From a virus, in the IMG/VR virus record IMGVR_UViG_3300032265_000909, positions 1 through 36,134 of that record: 36,134 nucleotides of DNA, one strand, 5' to 3'. How positions within the stretch are numbered: the first letter of the stretch is position 1; each line of letters starts with the position of its first letter. The position numbers and the translations under genes were made by a program. The notes beneath the pieces were generated by a model that saw only the letters and a program-made list of their open reading frames with translations, was not told the DNA's origin and ran no database searches. Shown here in pieces: positions 1 to 8,549 of the stretch.

Positions 1-21
1 AACAAAGATGCAAAAAAGGGG

Positions 22-49
22 TTGCCAAGAGGGGGGTGTTGCTTATAAA
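22..49 (+). promoter_or_regulatory. Sigma70-like promoter for the terminase operon
   Basis: A -35 box TTGCCA (22-27) lies 16 bp from a -10 box TATAAA (44-49). Transcription would begin near position 56, while the terS start codon is at 58, and no Shine-Dalgarno sequence precedes that codon. The mRNA would therefore be nearly leaderless. The boxes are seen directly; promoter activity is inferred. Confidence 0.55.
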
Positions 50-57
50 CTACAGTC

Positions 58-528
58 ATGAATAAACTTCCTGTGGAACTCCACCTTGTGCATGGCACTA
101 AACCAGAGCATAGCCCGGTTGCATTGCCTGAAGCAGTTAAAAAGAGAATACCTGAAGCGGAGTGGATGAGCAATCCTACTCGTTGGGATAAAGCAACATT
201 TGTTGCCGAAACCGCTAACTATCTTTTTGATGTTTATGGCATTGGCACAGATCAGGACAAGCATACTTTGGCTATGCTGGCAGATCAAATAGACTTGTAT
301 GTGGCTTGCAATATGCAACTGGCTGGTAGCGATTTAGTTATATCAACAAATGATGGAAAGACACTTGCACCAAATCCAATCATATCAATTCGGAACAATG
401 CTTTGAAGCTGGTTATCCAATTAATGAATGAATTAGGGCTAACCCCTAGAGGTAGATTGAATAAGACAGAAGGCAATACCGATGACAACTCAGCGGTATC
501 CAAATTCCTAAGAGGACCAAAAGGATAA
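58..528 (+). CDS. terS: Terminase small subunit, P27-like
   Basis: This 156-residue protein is read as the DNA-recognition subunit of the packaging terminase, which binds the pac or cos site and presents DNA to the large subunit. The call rests on its place two bases before the large subunit, its length, and a C-terminal helical stretch followed by LGLTPRGRL (about residues 127-135), typical of the P27 small-terminase family. A predicted helical DNA-binding N-terminal half and a charged tail fit the family. The ATG at 58 has no clear ribosome-binding site and lies just after a good -10 box, suggesting leaderless translation. The next gene starts at 530, so the two are translationally coupled. 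Family assignment is by eye. Confidence 0.85.
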   Translation: MNKLPVELHLVHGTKPEHSPVALPEAVKKRIPEAEWMSNPTRWDKATFVAETANYLFDVYGIGTDQDKHTLAMLADQIDLYVACNMQLAGSDLVISTNDGKTLAPNPIISIRNNALKLVIQLMNELGLTPRGRLNKTEGNTDDNSAVSKFLRGPKG

Positions 529-529
529 A

Positions 530-2197
530 ATGAATTACCTAGATGGCATCCAGTATGCTAATCAGGTCGCCAAAGGTGAAATCGAAGTTTGCAGAAATGT
601 TCGGCTTGCCTGTCAGCGCTTCCTAAACCAGTTTGAAAACAAGGAATGGGAATGGGAGTTTGACCCAGATTATCCCAACCATGTCTTAGGATTTGCATCT
701 TTACTCAAGCATACCAAAGGGCATCAAGCCGGGCAAAATGTAGTCCTTGAGCCATTTCAGATATTTTTTATTTGTGCCATTTATGGCTTTCGGGCAAAGA
801 AAGATCATAGCCGCCGAATGGTTACAGATGTCATTTTGTATATTCCTAGAAAAGCTGGTAAGTCCACATTAACAAGTATTATTGCGCTTTATGAATTAGC
901 TTGTGGCGAAGCTGGTTCGGAAGTCTTTACCCTAGCAACAAACCGAGAACAGGCATCTATTGTTTTTGATGCATCTAAGGGATTTATTGAAACTGGACCA
1001 AAAGAGATTGCCAGCCTGTTTACTGTCAGCAAATATCAAATAGGCAAGTTTGGTGATAGTCAATCTATGTTTAAAGCCTTGAGCCGGGACACCAAAAAGA
1101 CAGGCGATGGTAAAAACCCATCTTGTGTAATTGTGGATGAAGCCGCCCAGATTATTGACCGCAACTCTATTGAGGTTTTGCACTCTGGTATGGTTGCCCG
1201 GCAAAACCCATTGCGGATATACATCACCACCGCCAGCTTTACCAAAGACACCAAGTTTTATGAAGATATGTCTATGCTGGAATCCATGCTTAATGGCGAA
1301 GCAACCGACAATCCCAGATGGTTTGGTTTGCTATATGCCCTAGACCCACAGGATGATTGGCGCAATCCTAAAACTTGGGCAAAAGCTAATCCTATGCATG
1401 GCATTAGCATTTTTGAAGATGCTATTGCTCAAAGAGCAGAAGAAGCCAAGAATAAGCCAGCGGCACTCAATGAGTTTCTTTGCAAAACCCTTAATATTTA
1501 TGTCAGCGCCCAGACAGCATGGGTAGATAGGGGACATTGGGATAAACCCGAATGTATTATTAAGGAAGATAGGGGCGAACCAGAGGCGACATTTATTGGA
1601 TTCGACTTAGCCGCCACAAGGGACTTAAATGCAGTTTGCACTTTAAAGCGCTATGGCGAATTAGATTATGAAGCAAGCTGGAAATTCTTTTTGCCTGAAG
1701 CTGGCTATGAGTTAATTCCAAAGCATTATCAAGATATATTTAGGGTTGCAGTAGATTCTGGCATTCTAAAATTAACCGAAGGTAATGTAATGGATGATAG
1801 GGAAATATCCGATTACATCAAAATGGAGTGCGAAAAATATAATGTCAAAGAGGTTGGATATGATGCCTATAATGCCGCATCCTTGGTGGCTCGATTATAT
1901 GATTCTGGAATACCAGTTAAAAAAGTGGGGCAGGGCATGGCAATATTATCTAATCCTTCTAAATATGTGGAAAAGTTAATAATGAATCAGCAAATCAAGC
2001 ATGATGGTAATCCCTTTGTAGGTTGGCAGTTAGGAAACTGTGAAGTTTATGAAGATGTAAATGGAAATATTAAAGTTCGCAAGAATGAAGCAGATAAATC
2101 GGCAAAAGTTGATGGCATTATTGCTATGATTATTGCGGCTCATTGCAGTTTGGATAATCCTTTTGTTTCAGATTCCTTTGGATTTAGAAGTTTCTGA
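530..2197 (+). CDS. terL: Terminase large subunit
   Basis: This 555-residue motor protein packages DNA into the prohead using ATP and cuts the concatemer. The N-terminal ATPase shows a Walker A-like PRKAGKST (106-113) and a Walker B VIVDEAA (200-206), with a coupling-type ITTAS at about 232-236. The C-terminal RNase H-like nuclease shows acidic residues in GFDLA (D359), GYDAYNA (D445) and KVDGIIA (D528), the expected three-aspartate metal site. The length is normal for the HK97/P27-associated terminases. No frameshift or inserted intein is seen. It follows terS by one base after the stop codon, giving tight co-translation. Confidence 0.96.
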   Translation: MNYLDGIQYANQVAKGEIEVCRNVRLACQRFLNQFENKEWEWEFDPDYPNHVLGFASLLKHTKGHQAGQNVVLEPFQIFFICAIYGFRAKKDHSRRMVTDVILYIPRKAGKSTLTSIIALYELACGEAGSEVFTLATNREQASIVFDASKGFIETGPKEIASLFTVSKYQIGKFGDSQSMFKALSRDTKKTGDGKNPSCVIVDEAAQIIDRNSIEVLHSGMVARQNPLRIYITTASFTKDTKFYEDMSMLESMLNGEATDNPRWFGLLYALDPQDDWRNPKTWAKANPMHGISIFEDAIAQRAEEAKNKPAALNEFLCKTLNIYVSAQTAWVDRGHWDKPECIIKEDRGEPEATFIGFDLAATRDLNAVCTLKRYGELDYEASWKFFLPEAGYELIPKHYQDIFRVAVDSGILKLTEGNVMDDREISDYIKMECEKYNVKEVGYDAYNAASLVARLYDSGIPVKKVGQGMAILSNPSKYVEKLIMNQQIKHDGNPFVGWQLGNCEVYEDVNGNIKVRKNEADKSAKVDGIIAMIIAAHCSLDNPFVSDSFGFRSF

Positions 2198-2236
2198 TAT
2201 AAAATAGAATAAAATCGGAAGAAATCGAGGAATAAT

Positions 2237-3679
2237 ATGGGTATTTTAGACATTTTCAGCAAGAAAAAAATTATCCAAAGGGAAAATAATACCCTTTTTG
2301 GACAAACCCAATTAGGCAACCAGATTGTTCGCCAGACCCAAGATGGCAAGGGCGGCGCAAACTTCCAGCTACTTTATGTAACTACATCATCCACAACCAA
2401 TGCTGGTCGCATTGTGGATATGTCAGTATTGACCAGAAACAGCACAATTATGTCTTGTGTTGGTGTTATTGCTAGAGCATTAGCGCAATGCAGTATTTCT
2501 GTAGTATCTAAAGATGACAATGGAATTTTTGTAGATGCTATTCAATCTTCCAAGGTTGGTAGCCGGGATAAGGCAAAAGCCAAACAAATTATTTCTCTTT
2601 TGCAAGAACCAAACAATTTCCAGAGCCAATATGAGTTTTGGTATCAATGGTGTATGTGGTATTTGCTATCTGGCGAAACTTTTACTTTGCTTTTTCGCAA
2701 AGATCAAAAAGATGCAATGCAAACCCCAATTGAACTCTATAACCTAGATTCAACCCTAATTACTACCCAGATGAACCCTGCTAGATACCCAACTTATCGG
2801 TTATCTACCCCTTCTTATGGTTTTAATCGGGATGAGCCATTAGATTCTCATCAAGTTATTCATATTTCTGAAGCCGCATGGCAAGGTTCTGCTGGTTTTA
2901 ACAAAGGTATTTTGGCTACTGAGTTAGTCGCATTAGATCAAGATATTGACCTATATGCTAACTATGTAATGCAAAATGGCGCTAAACCATCTGGTATTTT
3001 CAGCACAACTTCTGTAATTCCTGATGCTAAATTTAAAGAAGTAGCCGCCAGAATTAAAGAAGCATGGTCAAGCATGACTGGAAGCAAGCCTACAGACCTA
3101 TCTAAACCGGGTCAAGGTATGTTGCTAGACCAAGGCATGACATACAGCCCAATTAATATGCTTACTTTGCAAGATGCAGATGCCGCAAAGCTAAAAGAGC
3201 AAACCACCAAGCGCATTTGCGCCCTATTTGGTGTACCGCCTCAAATGCTTGGTTTGGATATTGGTAAATTTAACAATACCCAGACATTATTGGATGAGTT
3301 TTACAAAACCACTATGTATCCAATGATTATTGCTATTGAGCAAAAATTCAAAATGGGATTATTGAAGGGTTATCCAAATTTAGTTATTCGATTTGATACT
3401 AAAGACTTCTTAAAAGGTGCGGCATTAGATCAAATGAATTTTGTTAATGCTGGTGTTGCTGGCGGCATTATGACCCCTAATGAAGCCAGAGAATATTTGA
3501 ATATGGCTAACATTGATGGCGGTGATGATTTATTATCTGTAAATACAAAAGCAATACAATCAACAAATGTTCCAATTGGCAGTAAAACAGCTAAAGTAGA
3601 GCCATTACCCGGCACAAGTCCACAAGATACTGGTGGCGGTGGTGGTAATCAAACTAAGAAAATGAATATAGGAAAATAA
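2237..3679 (+). CDS. Portal protein, HK97-like
   Basis: This 480-residue protein is the probable dodecameric portal at one capsid vertex, through which DNA enters and leaves. It sits between terL and the prohead protease, the fixed place of the portal in HK97-type phages. The centre and C-terminal half resemble the family: an NGAKPSGI stretch (residues 247-254), a long helical region, and RICALFGVPPQMLGL (about 326-340), which is characteristic of phage portals. The C-terminus ends in a Gly-rich, basic tail. A good ribosome-binding site, GAGGA, precedes the ATG. The 39-base gap from terL is AT-rich and may hold a weak promoter, but I could not define one. Confidence 0.93.
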   Translation: MGILDIFSKKKIIQRENNTLFGQTQLGNQIVRQTQDGKGGANFQLLYVTTSSTTNAGRIVDMSVLTRNSTIMSCVGVIARALAQCSISVVSKDDNGIFVDAIQSSKVGSRDKAKAKQIISLLQEPNNFQSQYEFWYQWCMWYLLSGETFTLLFRKDQKDAMQTPIELYNLDSTLITTQMNPARYPTYRLSTPSYGFNRDEPLDSHQVIHISEAAWQGSAGFNKGILATELVALDQDIDLYANYVMQNGAKPSGIFSTTSVIPDAKFKEVAARIKEAWSSMTGSKPTDLSKPGQGMLLDQGMTYSPINMLTLQDADAAKLKEQTTKRICALFGVPPQMLGLDIGKFNNTQTLLDEFYKTTMYPMIIAIEQKFKMGLLKGYPNLVIRFDTKDFLKGAALDQMNFVNAGVAGGIMTPNEAREYLNMANIDGGDDLLSVNTKAIQSTNVPIGSKTAKVEPLPGTSPQDTGGGGGNQTKKMNIGK

Positions 3680-3682
3680 AAA

Positions 3683-3901
3683 ATGGAAAAGATTAATAAA
3701 GTTCTTCAAATTTTCGGTTATCAGTTACATAAAAATAATGTTAAACTACCAGTAAAATCTGTAAAATCCCCTAAAATACAAGATAATAATCAATCTATTA
3801 AGAATGGGATTATCAATGAATCAGAGCCTAAATTTCCTGTGCGAAGCAAAACTAAGCCTAAGCCAATCCTCAAAAGACAAGTTACCAAGCGGAAAGATTG
3901 A
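3683..3901 (+). CDS. Small basic protein overlapping the protease gene
   Basis: A 72-residue reading frame begins three bases after the portal stop codon with a usable ribosome-binding site (AGGAAAAT). The product is lysine-rich with few acidic residues and no recognisable domain. Its last 98 bases overlap the start of the protease gene in another frame. It could be a genuine small protein, or its only role may be to carry ribosomes into the protease gene, which lacks a strong ribosome-binding site of its own. A +1 frameshift joining it to the protease is also possible. I do not recognise a family. Confidence 0.45.
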   Translation: MEKINKVLQIFGYQLHKNNVKLPVKSVKSPKIQDNNQSIKNGIINESEPKFPVRSKTKPKPILKRQVTKRKD

Positions 3902-4616
3902 AGCTAGAGTAACTTCTTGGGGCGCTAGAGAAGGCGCTGATGGTCGCCGCTTTAACTATCAGCCAGAAGGTTTCCAAGATTGGGCGAATGAGTTTGCCGC
4001 AATGGGCAAACCGCTTCCTATGTTTTTGAATCACAATGATATGGGTATGCCAGTAGGTCAATGGACAGAATTTAACTTTGACAAAAAAGGCATGGTTGCA
4101 TCCGGTGAGTTATTTATGAACACCACCGCTGGTTCTGATCTTTATGAAGTATTAAGAAATTCACCAAATCTTTTTGGCGGTGTTTCTGTTGGCGCTTATG
4201 CCGATGAAGCACAAATGGTTGATGAAGCTGGCAATCCAGTAGCCGAAGATGATATGAATGGTGAAGAATATTTCCAAATTACTAAAGGCGGTTTGAGAGA
4301 AGTTTCTGTTGTTATGTATCCAAACAATCCAGCGGCAGAAATTCAAAAGCTGGAATACTTTGATACAGAAGGCGCACCAAATCCCCGAAATATCGAAAAA
4401 GCCTTGCGAGATGCAGGACTTTCCCGAAAAGATGCGACCACCGCATCTTCAATCCTGAAAAAACTACTTGAACAGCGAGATGTTGTTGAGCCAGTCAATC
4501 AGGTAGCCCCTACTCAGAGTGAGCCTGAAGCGGTGGTCGAAAGCGAAGCTGATGATATTCTCAAAGCCCTAGAGGAAAGAGAACTTTTGAAGCAATTATC
4601 TAATCGTAATAAATAA
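3804..4616 (+). CDS. Prohead maturation protease, HK97 (S78-like)
   Basis: This 270-residue serine protease is expected to cut the scaffold part off the capsid protein and then itself during head maturation. Motifs visible are LNHND with the probable catalytic His77, GGVSVGAY with probable nucleophile Ser128, and REVSVVMYPNNPAA (about 165-178), the conserved end of the catalytic core in this family. The C-terminal third is helical and charged, with a GLSRKDA motif often seen after this protease. The start is uncertain: ATG at 3804 or 3816, both inside the overlapping small frame and both with poor ribosome-binding sites. It sits between portal and capsid genes as expected. Confidence 0.92.
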   Translation: MGLSMNQSLNFLCEAKLSLSQSSKDKLPSGKIEARVTSWGAREGADGRRFNYQPEGFQDWANEFAAMGKPLPMFLNHNDMGMPVGQWTEFNFDKKGMVASGELFMNTTAGSDLYEVLRNSPNLFGGVSVGAYADEAQMVDEAGNPVAEDDMNGEEYFQITKGGLREVSVVMYPNNPAAEIQKLEYFDTEGAPNPRNIEKALRDAGLSRKDATTASSILKKLLEQRDVVEPVNQVAPTQSEPEAVVESEADDILKALEERELLKQLSNRNK

Positions 4617-4625
4617 GGAAAAATC

Positions 4626-5987
4626 ATGTCTGAAAAGATTATTGAAAAACTTGATTTGATTGAAGCCGAATCAATGGCTAAGATTGAAGAAGTTAAATTG
4701 GAAGCAGTAGCCGCTGTTGAAGCCGCTAAAGCAGAAATGACTGAAAAGGTTGTTGCTTTAGAAGCTAAGATTTCTGCTATTCAAGCACCAGAAGTAATGC
4801 GCACTCCTGCCAAGTCTGTTAAACAAGATGTAAACCGCAAAGTTAAAGAGCAGTTAGCTAAGATGGTTAAAAAAGGTTCAATGGGCGGCAAAGAGTTTGA
4901 AATGTTTGCTGATGAATCTGAATATCAAGCATATTTGAAGGAAGATGGTTCACAAATTGGTAATCCTGCTGGTTATGGTGGCGGTTACAATGTCGGTGGT
5001 CGTACTGCCTATGATCCTGTATTCCACAAAATGCGCTTGGTTAATCCACTTAGAGGTGTTAGCCGCAATGTAACTACTGATGGTTCTGTATATCAGTTCA
5101 GAGCAAAAACTGGCAATGCTGGCGCACAATTTGGCTATCAAATTCAGAACAATGGCGCACCAACAACTGAAAACACAAATATTTGGCAAACAGTATTGCA
5201 AGATATGAACTGCCAATTCCCAATCCGTACAGCCGCACTTGATGATATTGATGGTTTGGAATCTAATGTAGTGGATGATATGTTGTTAGAATTTAGCCAA
5301 TTAGAAGGTTTGGCTATGATTCAAAATGATAATCAAGTATCCCCAACAGGCAATCCTACTGGTGGTTCTAATGGTATTATTGGTTTGGATCAATATGGTG
5401 GTGCTAATGGTTCTTATACTGGTGGCACAATTTCTACAGCCGCTTTCGGTTCTTCTGGGACAGCATCTACTGATGGCTTGCATAGCATTGCTACTTATGA
5501 CCAAATTACAACCAATGGCTCTACTGCTGGTGCAAACAATGTAACTTTTGATGACATTATCAACTTCTTACATTTCTTGCCACAGGAATATTGGACACCA
5601 GATGCAAAGATTATCGTTAGCCCATTCTTCTTGGCACAAATTCGTGGCTTGAAGGATACTAATGGCACTCCAATTTTTGATCGTATGACACCATTGATTA
5701 CTGATGGTATTGTTGGTCAAATTGCTGGTTTTGATGTTGTTGTGAATAAGTATGTAGATCAACCATATCAAACAAGTGGCAACACCCATGCTAACCTTTA
5801 TCCAATGTATTTTGGACAATGGTCAAGATTCCACACAATCGTGGATCGCTTGAACATGGTTCTGCGCCGCTATGACCAGACATTGCCCGGCTTTATCACC
5901 TTCTTTGGTGAGAAGCGCTTGGCAACTTCTGTTGTTGATCCATTTAGTGCAATCCGCTATCGTTCAACTGCAACTGCAACTGATTGA
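4626..5987 (+). CDS. Major capsid protein 1, HK97 fold with delta domain
   Basis: This 453-residue protein is a probable HK97-fold capsid subunit. Residues 1-55 are a glutamate- and alanine-rich coiled coil, and the stretch to about residue 105 resembles the scaffold-like delta domain removed by the protease. The shell domain follows, with NPLRGV (141-146), MLLEFSQLEGLAM (about 219-231) and a C-terminal block ending LPGFITFFGEKR. The glycine-rich middle is probably surface loops. A strong ribosome-binding site (AAGGA) precedes the ATG. The next gene encodes a paralogue of the shell domain, and a terminator hairpin lies between them, so this copy may be produced in larger amount. Confidence 0.93.
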   Translation: MSEKIIEKLDLIEAESMAKIEEVKLEAVAAVEAAKAEMTEKVVALEAKISAIQAPEVMRTPAKSVKQDVNRKVKEQLAKMVKKGSMGGKEFEMFADESEYQAYLKEDGSQIGNPAGYGGGYNVGGRTAYDPVFHKMRLVNPLRGVSRNVTTDGSVYQFRAKTGNAGAQFGYQIQNNGAPTTENTNIWQTVLQDMNCQFPIRTAALDDIDGLESNVVDDMLLEFSQLEGLAMIQNDNQVSPTGNPTGGSNGIIGLDQYGGANGSYTGGTISTAAFGSSGTASTDGLHSIATYDQITTNGSTAGANNVTFDDIINFLHFLPQEYWTPDAKIIVSPFFLAQIRGLKDTNGTPIFDRMTPLITDGIVGQIAGFDVVVNKYVDQPYQTSGNTHANLYPMYFGQWSRFHTIVDRLNMVLRRYDQTLPGFITFFGEKRLATSVVDPFSAIRYRSTATATD

Positions 5988-5993
5988 TAAAGA

Positions 5994-6030
5994 TGGGGGG
6001 TCAAAAGCCCCCCACTTTTAATTTTTTATA
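5994..6030 (+). terminator. Strong intrinsic terminator or attenuator between capsid genes
   Basis: A perfect hairpin T-GGGGGG, loop TCAAAAG, CCCCCC-A spans 5994-6014 and is followed by a T-rich stretch (ACTTTTAATTTTTT). This is a textbook intrinsic terminator shape, lying seven bases after the first capsid stop codon. The second capsid gene starts only 30 bases after the stem and I see no good promoter between them, so read-through must supply it, and the hairpin probably sets the ratio of the two capsid products. Confidence 0.85.
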
Positions 6031-6044
6031 TACTTGGAAATAAA

Positions 6045-7094
6045 ATGGCTAATCTAATTCTTGAAGCAGTCCAAACCGCCCTTAAAGAAGGCGAAGCTAC
6101 AGTAAACCTAAAAGAAGCATCAGCACTTACTGGCTCTGGTTCAGGGGTCGGTGGTCAAATTGTATTTGATGATGCATTTGCATCTTTGCGCCAAAACAAT
6201 CCTATTCGTAATGCTGGCGCTAGAGTAATCGAAACTATTGGATCAGATGAGGGATTCGTAGTTAAAACTGGTAATATTACCAATGTCCAACAAGGTTCTA
6301 CATATAACCCTTGGGGATACCCAATTAACAATAACAATGCTCATGGTTCAACCGGCATTGCTACTTCTTTCTGGCAATTGCCAGTTCGTGCCATCAATGC
6401 TGTAGTTCCAGTTCGTAATGCTGTGATGGGCGATATTAATGGTATTAATGAAGCCATTGTTGGCGACATCATGCTTGAATTTGCACAGCAAGAAGCGCTG
6501 TCAATGATGTATAACAATGACCAAGCAGGATCAACAACCTATAACTATGGCGCTACCCAAGGCTTGCGGGGCTTAAATAGCTATCCCGGCTCTACATCAG
6601 CCGCCGCTTTTGGTTCTAATGGTCCAGCAATTACTAATGGTCGCCATACTGTATTGCAAGTATCTCAAACTTCTGCATCTGCTGTTAGCTACAATGATTT
6701 AGCTAATTTGGCTGGTGCATTGCCCCCACAATATTGGACAGACCCATCTACTTGCTGGATGATGCACCCAACCACTATTAAACTATTGCGGGAATTAGTA
6801 ACTACTACTTCTGGCATTCCTTATTTCTTGGAAGTAGGCGATGAAGATGGCGGCGCTGTAGTTCATTTGTTTGGTTTCCCAGTATGCGCTAACCCTTATA
6901 TGCAATTAGCTGGTTCTGGTAACTATCCAGTTTATTTGGCGGCATGGAATCGCTTTGTAACTGTTGCTGATAATGAACTAATGTCTATCAAGGCATTTGA
7001 ACAAACTCAGCCCGGTTTCACAACTCTATTCTGTGAAAAGCGGGTAGTTTCAACTATTCGGGATGTATTTGCTGGTGTTAGATTGGTAGGCTAA
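6045..7094 (+). CDS. Second HK97-fold capsid protein, no delta domain
   Basis: This 349-residue protein appears to be a paralogue of the preceding capsid protein. Matching blocks in the same order are NPIRNA against NPLRGV, DIMLEFAQQEALSMM against DMLLEFSQLEGLAMI, LPPQYWTD against LPQEYWTP, and QPGFTTLFCEKR against LPGFITFFGEKR. It lacks the coiled-coil scaffold part and starts near where the mature form of the first protein would start. It could form pentons or minor shell positions, as T4 gp24 does beside gp23, or it could be the true major protein. The terminator upstream suggests lower expression. Its ribosome-binding site is weak (GGAAATAAA). Capsid fold is strongly supported; the role is inferred. 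Confidence 0.85.
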   Translation: MANLILEAVQTALKEGEATVNLKEASALTGSGSGVGGQIVFDDAFASLRQNNPIRNAGARVIETIGSDEGFVVKTGNITNVQQGSTYNPWGYPINNNNAHGSTGIATSFWQLPVRAINAVVPVRNAVMGDINGINEAIVGDIMLEFAQQEALSMMYNNDQAGSTTYNYGATQGLRGLNSYPGSTSAAAFGSNGPAITNGRHTVLQVSQTSASAVSYNDLANLAGALPPQYWTDPSTCWMMHPTTIKLLRELVTTTSGIPYFLEVGDEDGGAVVHLFGFPVCANPYMQLAGSGNYPVYLAAWNRFVTVADNELMSIKAFEQTQPGFTTLFCEKRVVSTIRDVFAGVRLVG

Positions 7095-7095
7095 T

Positions 7096-7764
7096 ATGCC
7101 ATTAGATAGTTTAACTAATGGTCCTTTTTTAGGGACTACTAGGAATCCATTTAGTTATGAAAAGATTGAGCAAATCAGCCGGGATTTACAAACTGGCTGG
7201 CTTACTCTTGACCAGATTACCCAACAACTAAATTTATTTGAAGATACCAGTCAAGATAACTATCTTGCTGGGCTTGAATTGGCGACCCGCATGGCGATTG
7301 AGGACTACTTAGGTATGTCCATATTCCCAATCACTTATAAGGTCTATTATGGGGTTTATAATGGCATGACAGGCACTCAAATGAGCCTAGACTTGCCAGA
7401 AGTAAGCCAAAGTAGCCAAAACAGGGCTGGAGTAGTAATTAATGAAGTAGCTTATTATTCTGGTGCTACACCGCCTGTATATACAGTTCTTCCAGCATCT
7501 AGCTATTACTATGATCCAACTGGCAACAAGGTTATTGTTACTGGAATCCCTGATTCTGCCAGCCAGATCATGTCTAACCCAATTGTTTGCACTTACACAA
7601 CCAATGCAAATCCTTTAGCTCAATATCCAGTAATTCAACAAGCTGGCTTATTGCTTTTGACCCATTTATACAATAATCGTAGCAATACTTTTAATGGCAA
7701 GCTAGATGAAATCCCATTTGGTGTAGCCCAGCTACTTAGACCTTACAAGCCTTTGGTGATGTAA
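7096..7764 (+). CDS. Head-tail connector, gp6-like
   Basis: This 222-residue protein is probably the adaptor ring that docks under the portal. The N-terminal part shows the helical pattern of the HK97 gp6 / SPP1 gp15 group: LTLDQITQQLNL, a short acidic turn, then a helix with LATRMAIEDYLG (about residues 62-73). The remainder is beta-rich with many Tyr and Pro. It begins one base after the capsid stop and shares a base with the next gene, which fits a head-completion operon. Assignment is by position and helix pattern; sequence in this family varies greatly. Confidence 0.78.
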   Translation: MPLDSLTNGPFLGTTRNPFSYEKIEQISRDLQTGWLTLDQITQQLNLFEDTSQDNYLAGLELATRMAIEDYLGMSIFPITYKVYYGVYNGMTGTQMSLDLPEVSQSSQNRAGVVINEVAYYSGATPPVYTVLPASSYYYDPTGNKVIVTGIPDSASQIMSNPIVCTYTTNANPLAQYPVIQQAGLLLLTHLYNNRSNTFNGKLDEIPFGVAQLLRPYKPLVM

Positions 7765-8108
7765 TGGCTATTGCTCGTTATGAACAAATTGAAGTAAACC
7801 ATGTAACCAATTCTGTAGATGATTTGGGGCAATACACCACTACTATTACTCCTTGGTTTGCTACTAGGGCTAGAGTGCAAGATGTTCACAATAATCTACA
7901 AATAAACAAAGAAACCCGAATTTATGCAGACTTTGTAAAACTTGTATTAAATTACACCCCAAATACAAGGCTTATGGTGGACAATCAGCCGCTTTATTCT
8001 ATTACTTATAGAGATAAAGATTGGCGAATTACTGATTGTTTTGAATCGAATGATCGCATGAATGTTACATTCCTGTGCTATAGAAATGATCCGACTGCCC
8101 CAGTATGA
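7764..8108 (+). CDS. Head-tail joining or head-closure protein
   Basis: This 114-residue protein matches the size, position and beta-rich composition of the SPP1 gp16 / HK97 gp7 head-closure group, which plugs the connector and gives the tail its docking surface. Visible pattern: an N-terminal strand pair with YEQIEVNHVTN, a middle tract RARVQDVHN, and a C-terminal YRDKDWRITDC that resembles the closing strand motif of the family. It starts on the last base of the upstream stop codon and its end overlaps the next start by four bases. No catalytic motif is expected or seen. Confidence 0.72.
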   Translation: MAIARYEQIEVNHVTNSVDDLGQYTTTITPWFATRARVQDVHNNLQINKETRIYADFVKLVLNYTPNTRLMVDNQPLYSITYRDKDWRITDCFESNDRMNVTFLCYRNDPTAPV

Positions 8109-8518
8109 GCCAACAAAATCCAGTCAATTATGCCAAGGCTATTCAATACCAACTTAAAAGTATTGTTAATCCTGTGCCTGTGTATGCTAATTTTAATAGA
8201 AACTTTGCTTCTGAGCCTAAGTTTATTACTTGGCAATTAAGGAATGTTCATCAGCCTGTATATACTGGTGTTAATCAAAATAATAAGGGCATTGACCGCC
8301 CGGTTTTTCAAATGTCCATTTATGCTCAAGATATGGGCGATGCTTTTAATATAGCAAATTCCATATTACAATCATTACATGGATATAATGGTCAATTTGG
8401 CGGTATTGATGGTTTTTATATTGCCAAAGCCGATGTAATCATGCTATATAATACATACGATAATACTGTAGGTTTGCAACAGATAACAATGGATTGCACC
8501 TTAGATATTCCAACATAA
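8105..8518 (+). CDS. Tail terminator or tail completion protein
   Basis: This 137-residue protein probably caps the tail tube and joins it to the head (lambda gpU / DUF3168-like role). Its N-terminus is a helix of the kind that opens this family (residues 6-18), followed by strands containing RPVFQMSIYAQD and a helix FNIANSILQSLHG, the expected alpha-beta layout. It lies directly before the tail tube gene. The 31 bases after its stop are AT-rich with no gene. Assignment depends on position plus fold pattern rather than a diagnostic motif. Confidence 0.65.
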   Translation: MSQQNPVNYAKAIQYQLKSIVNPVPVYANFNRNFASEPKFITWQLRNVHQPVYTGVNQNNKGIDRPVFQMSIYAQDMGDAFNIANSILQSLHGYNGQFGGIDGFYIAKADVIMLYNTYDNTVGLQQITMDCTLDIPT

Positions 8519-8549
8519 GAATTTATTAATTATTTTTTAAGGAATCAAA

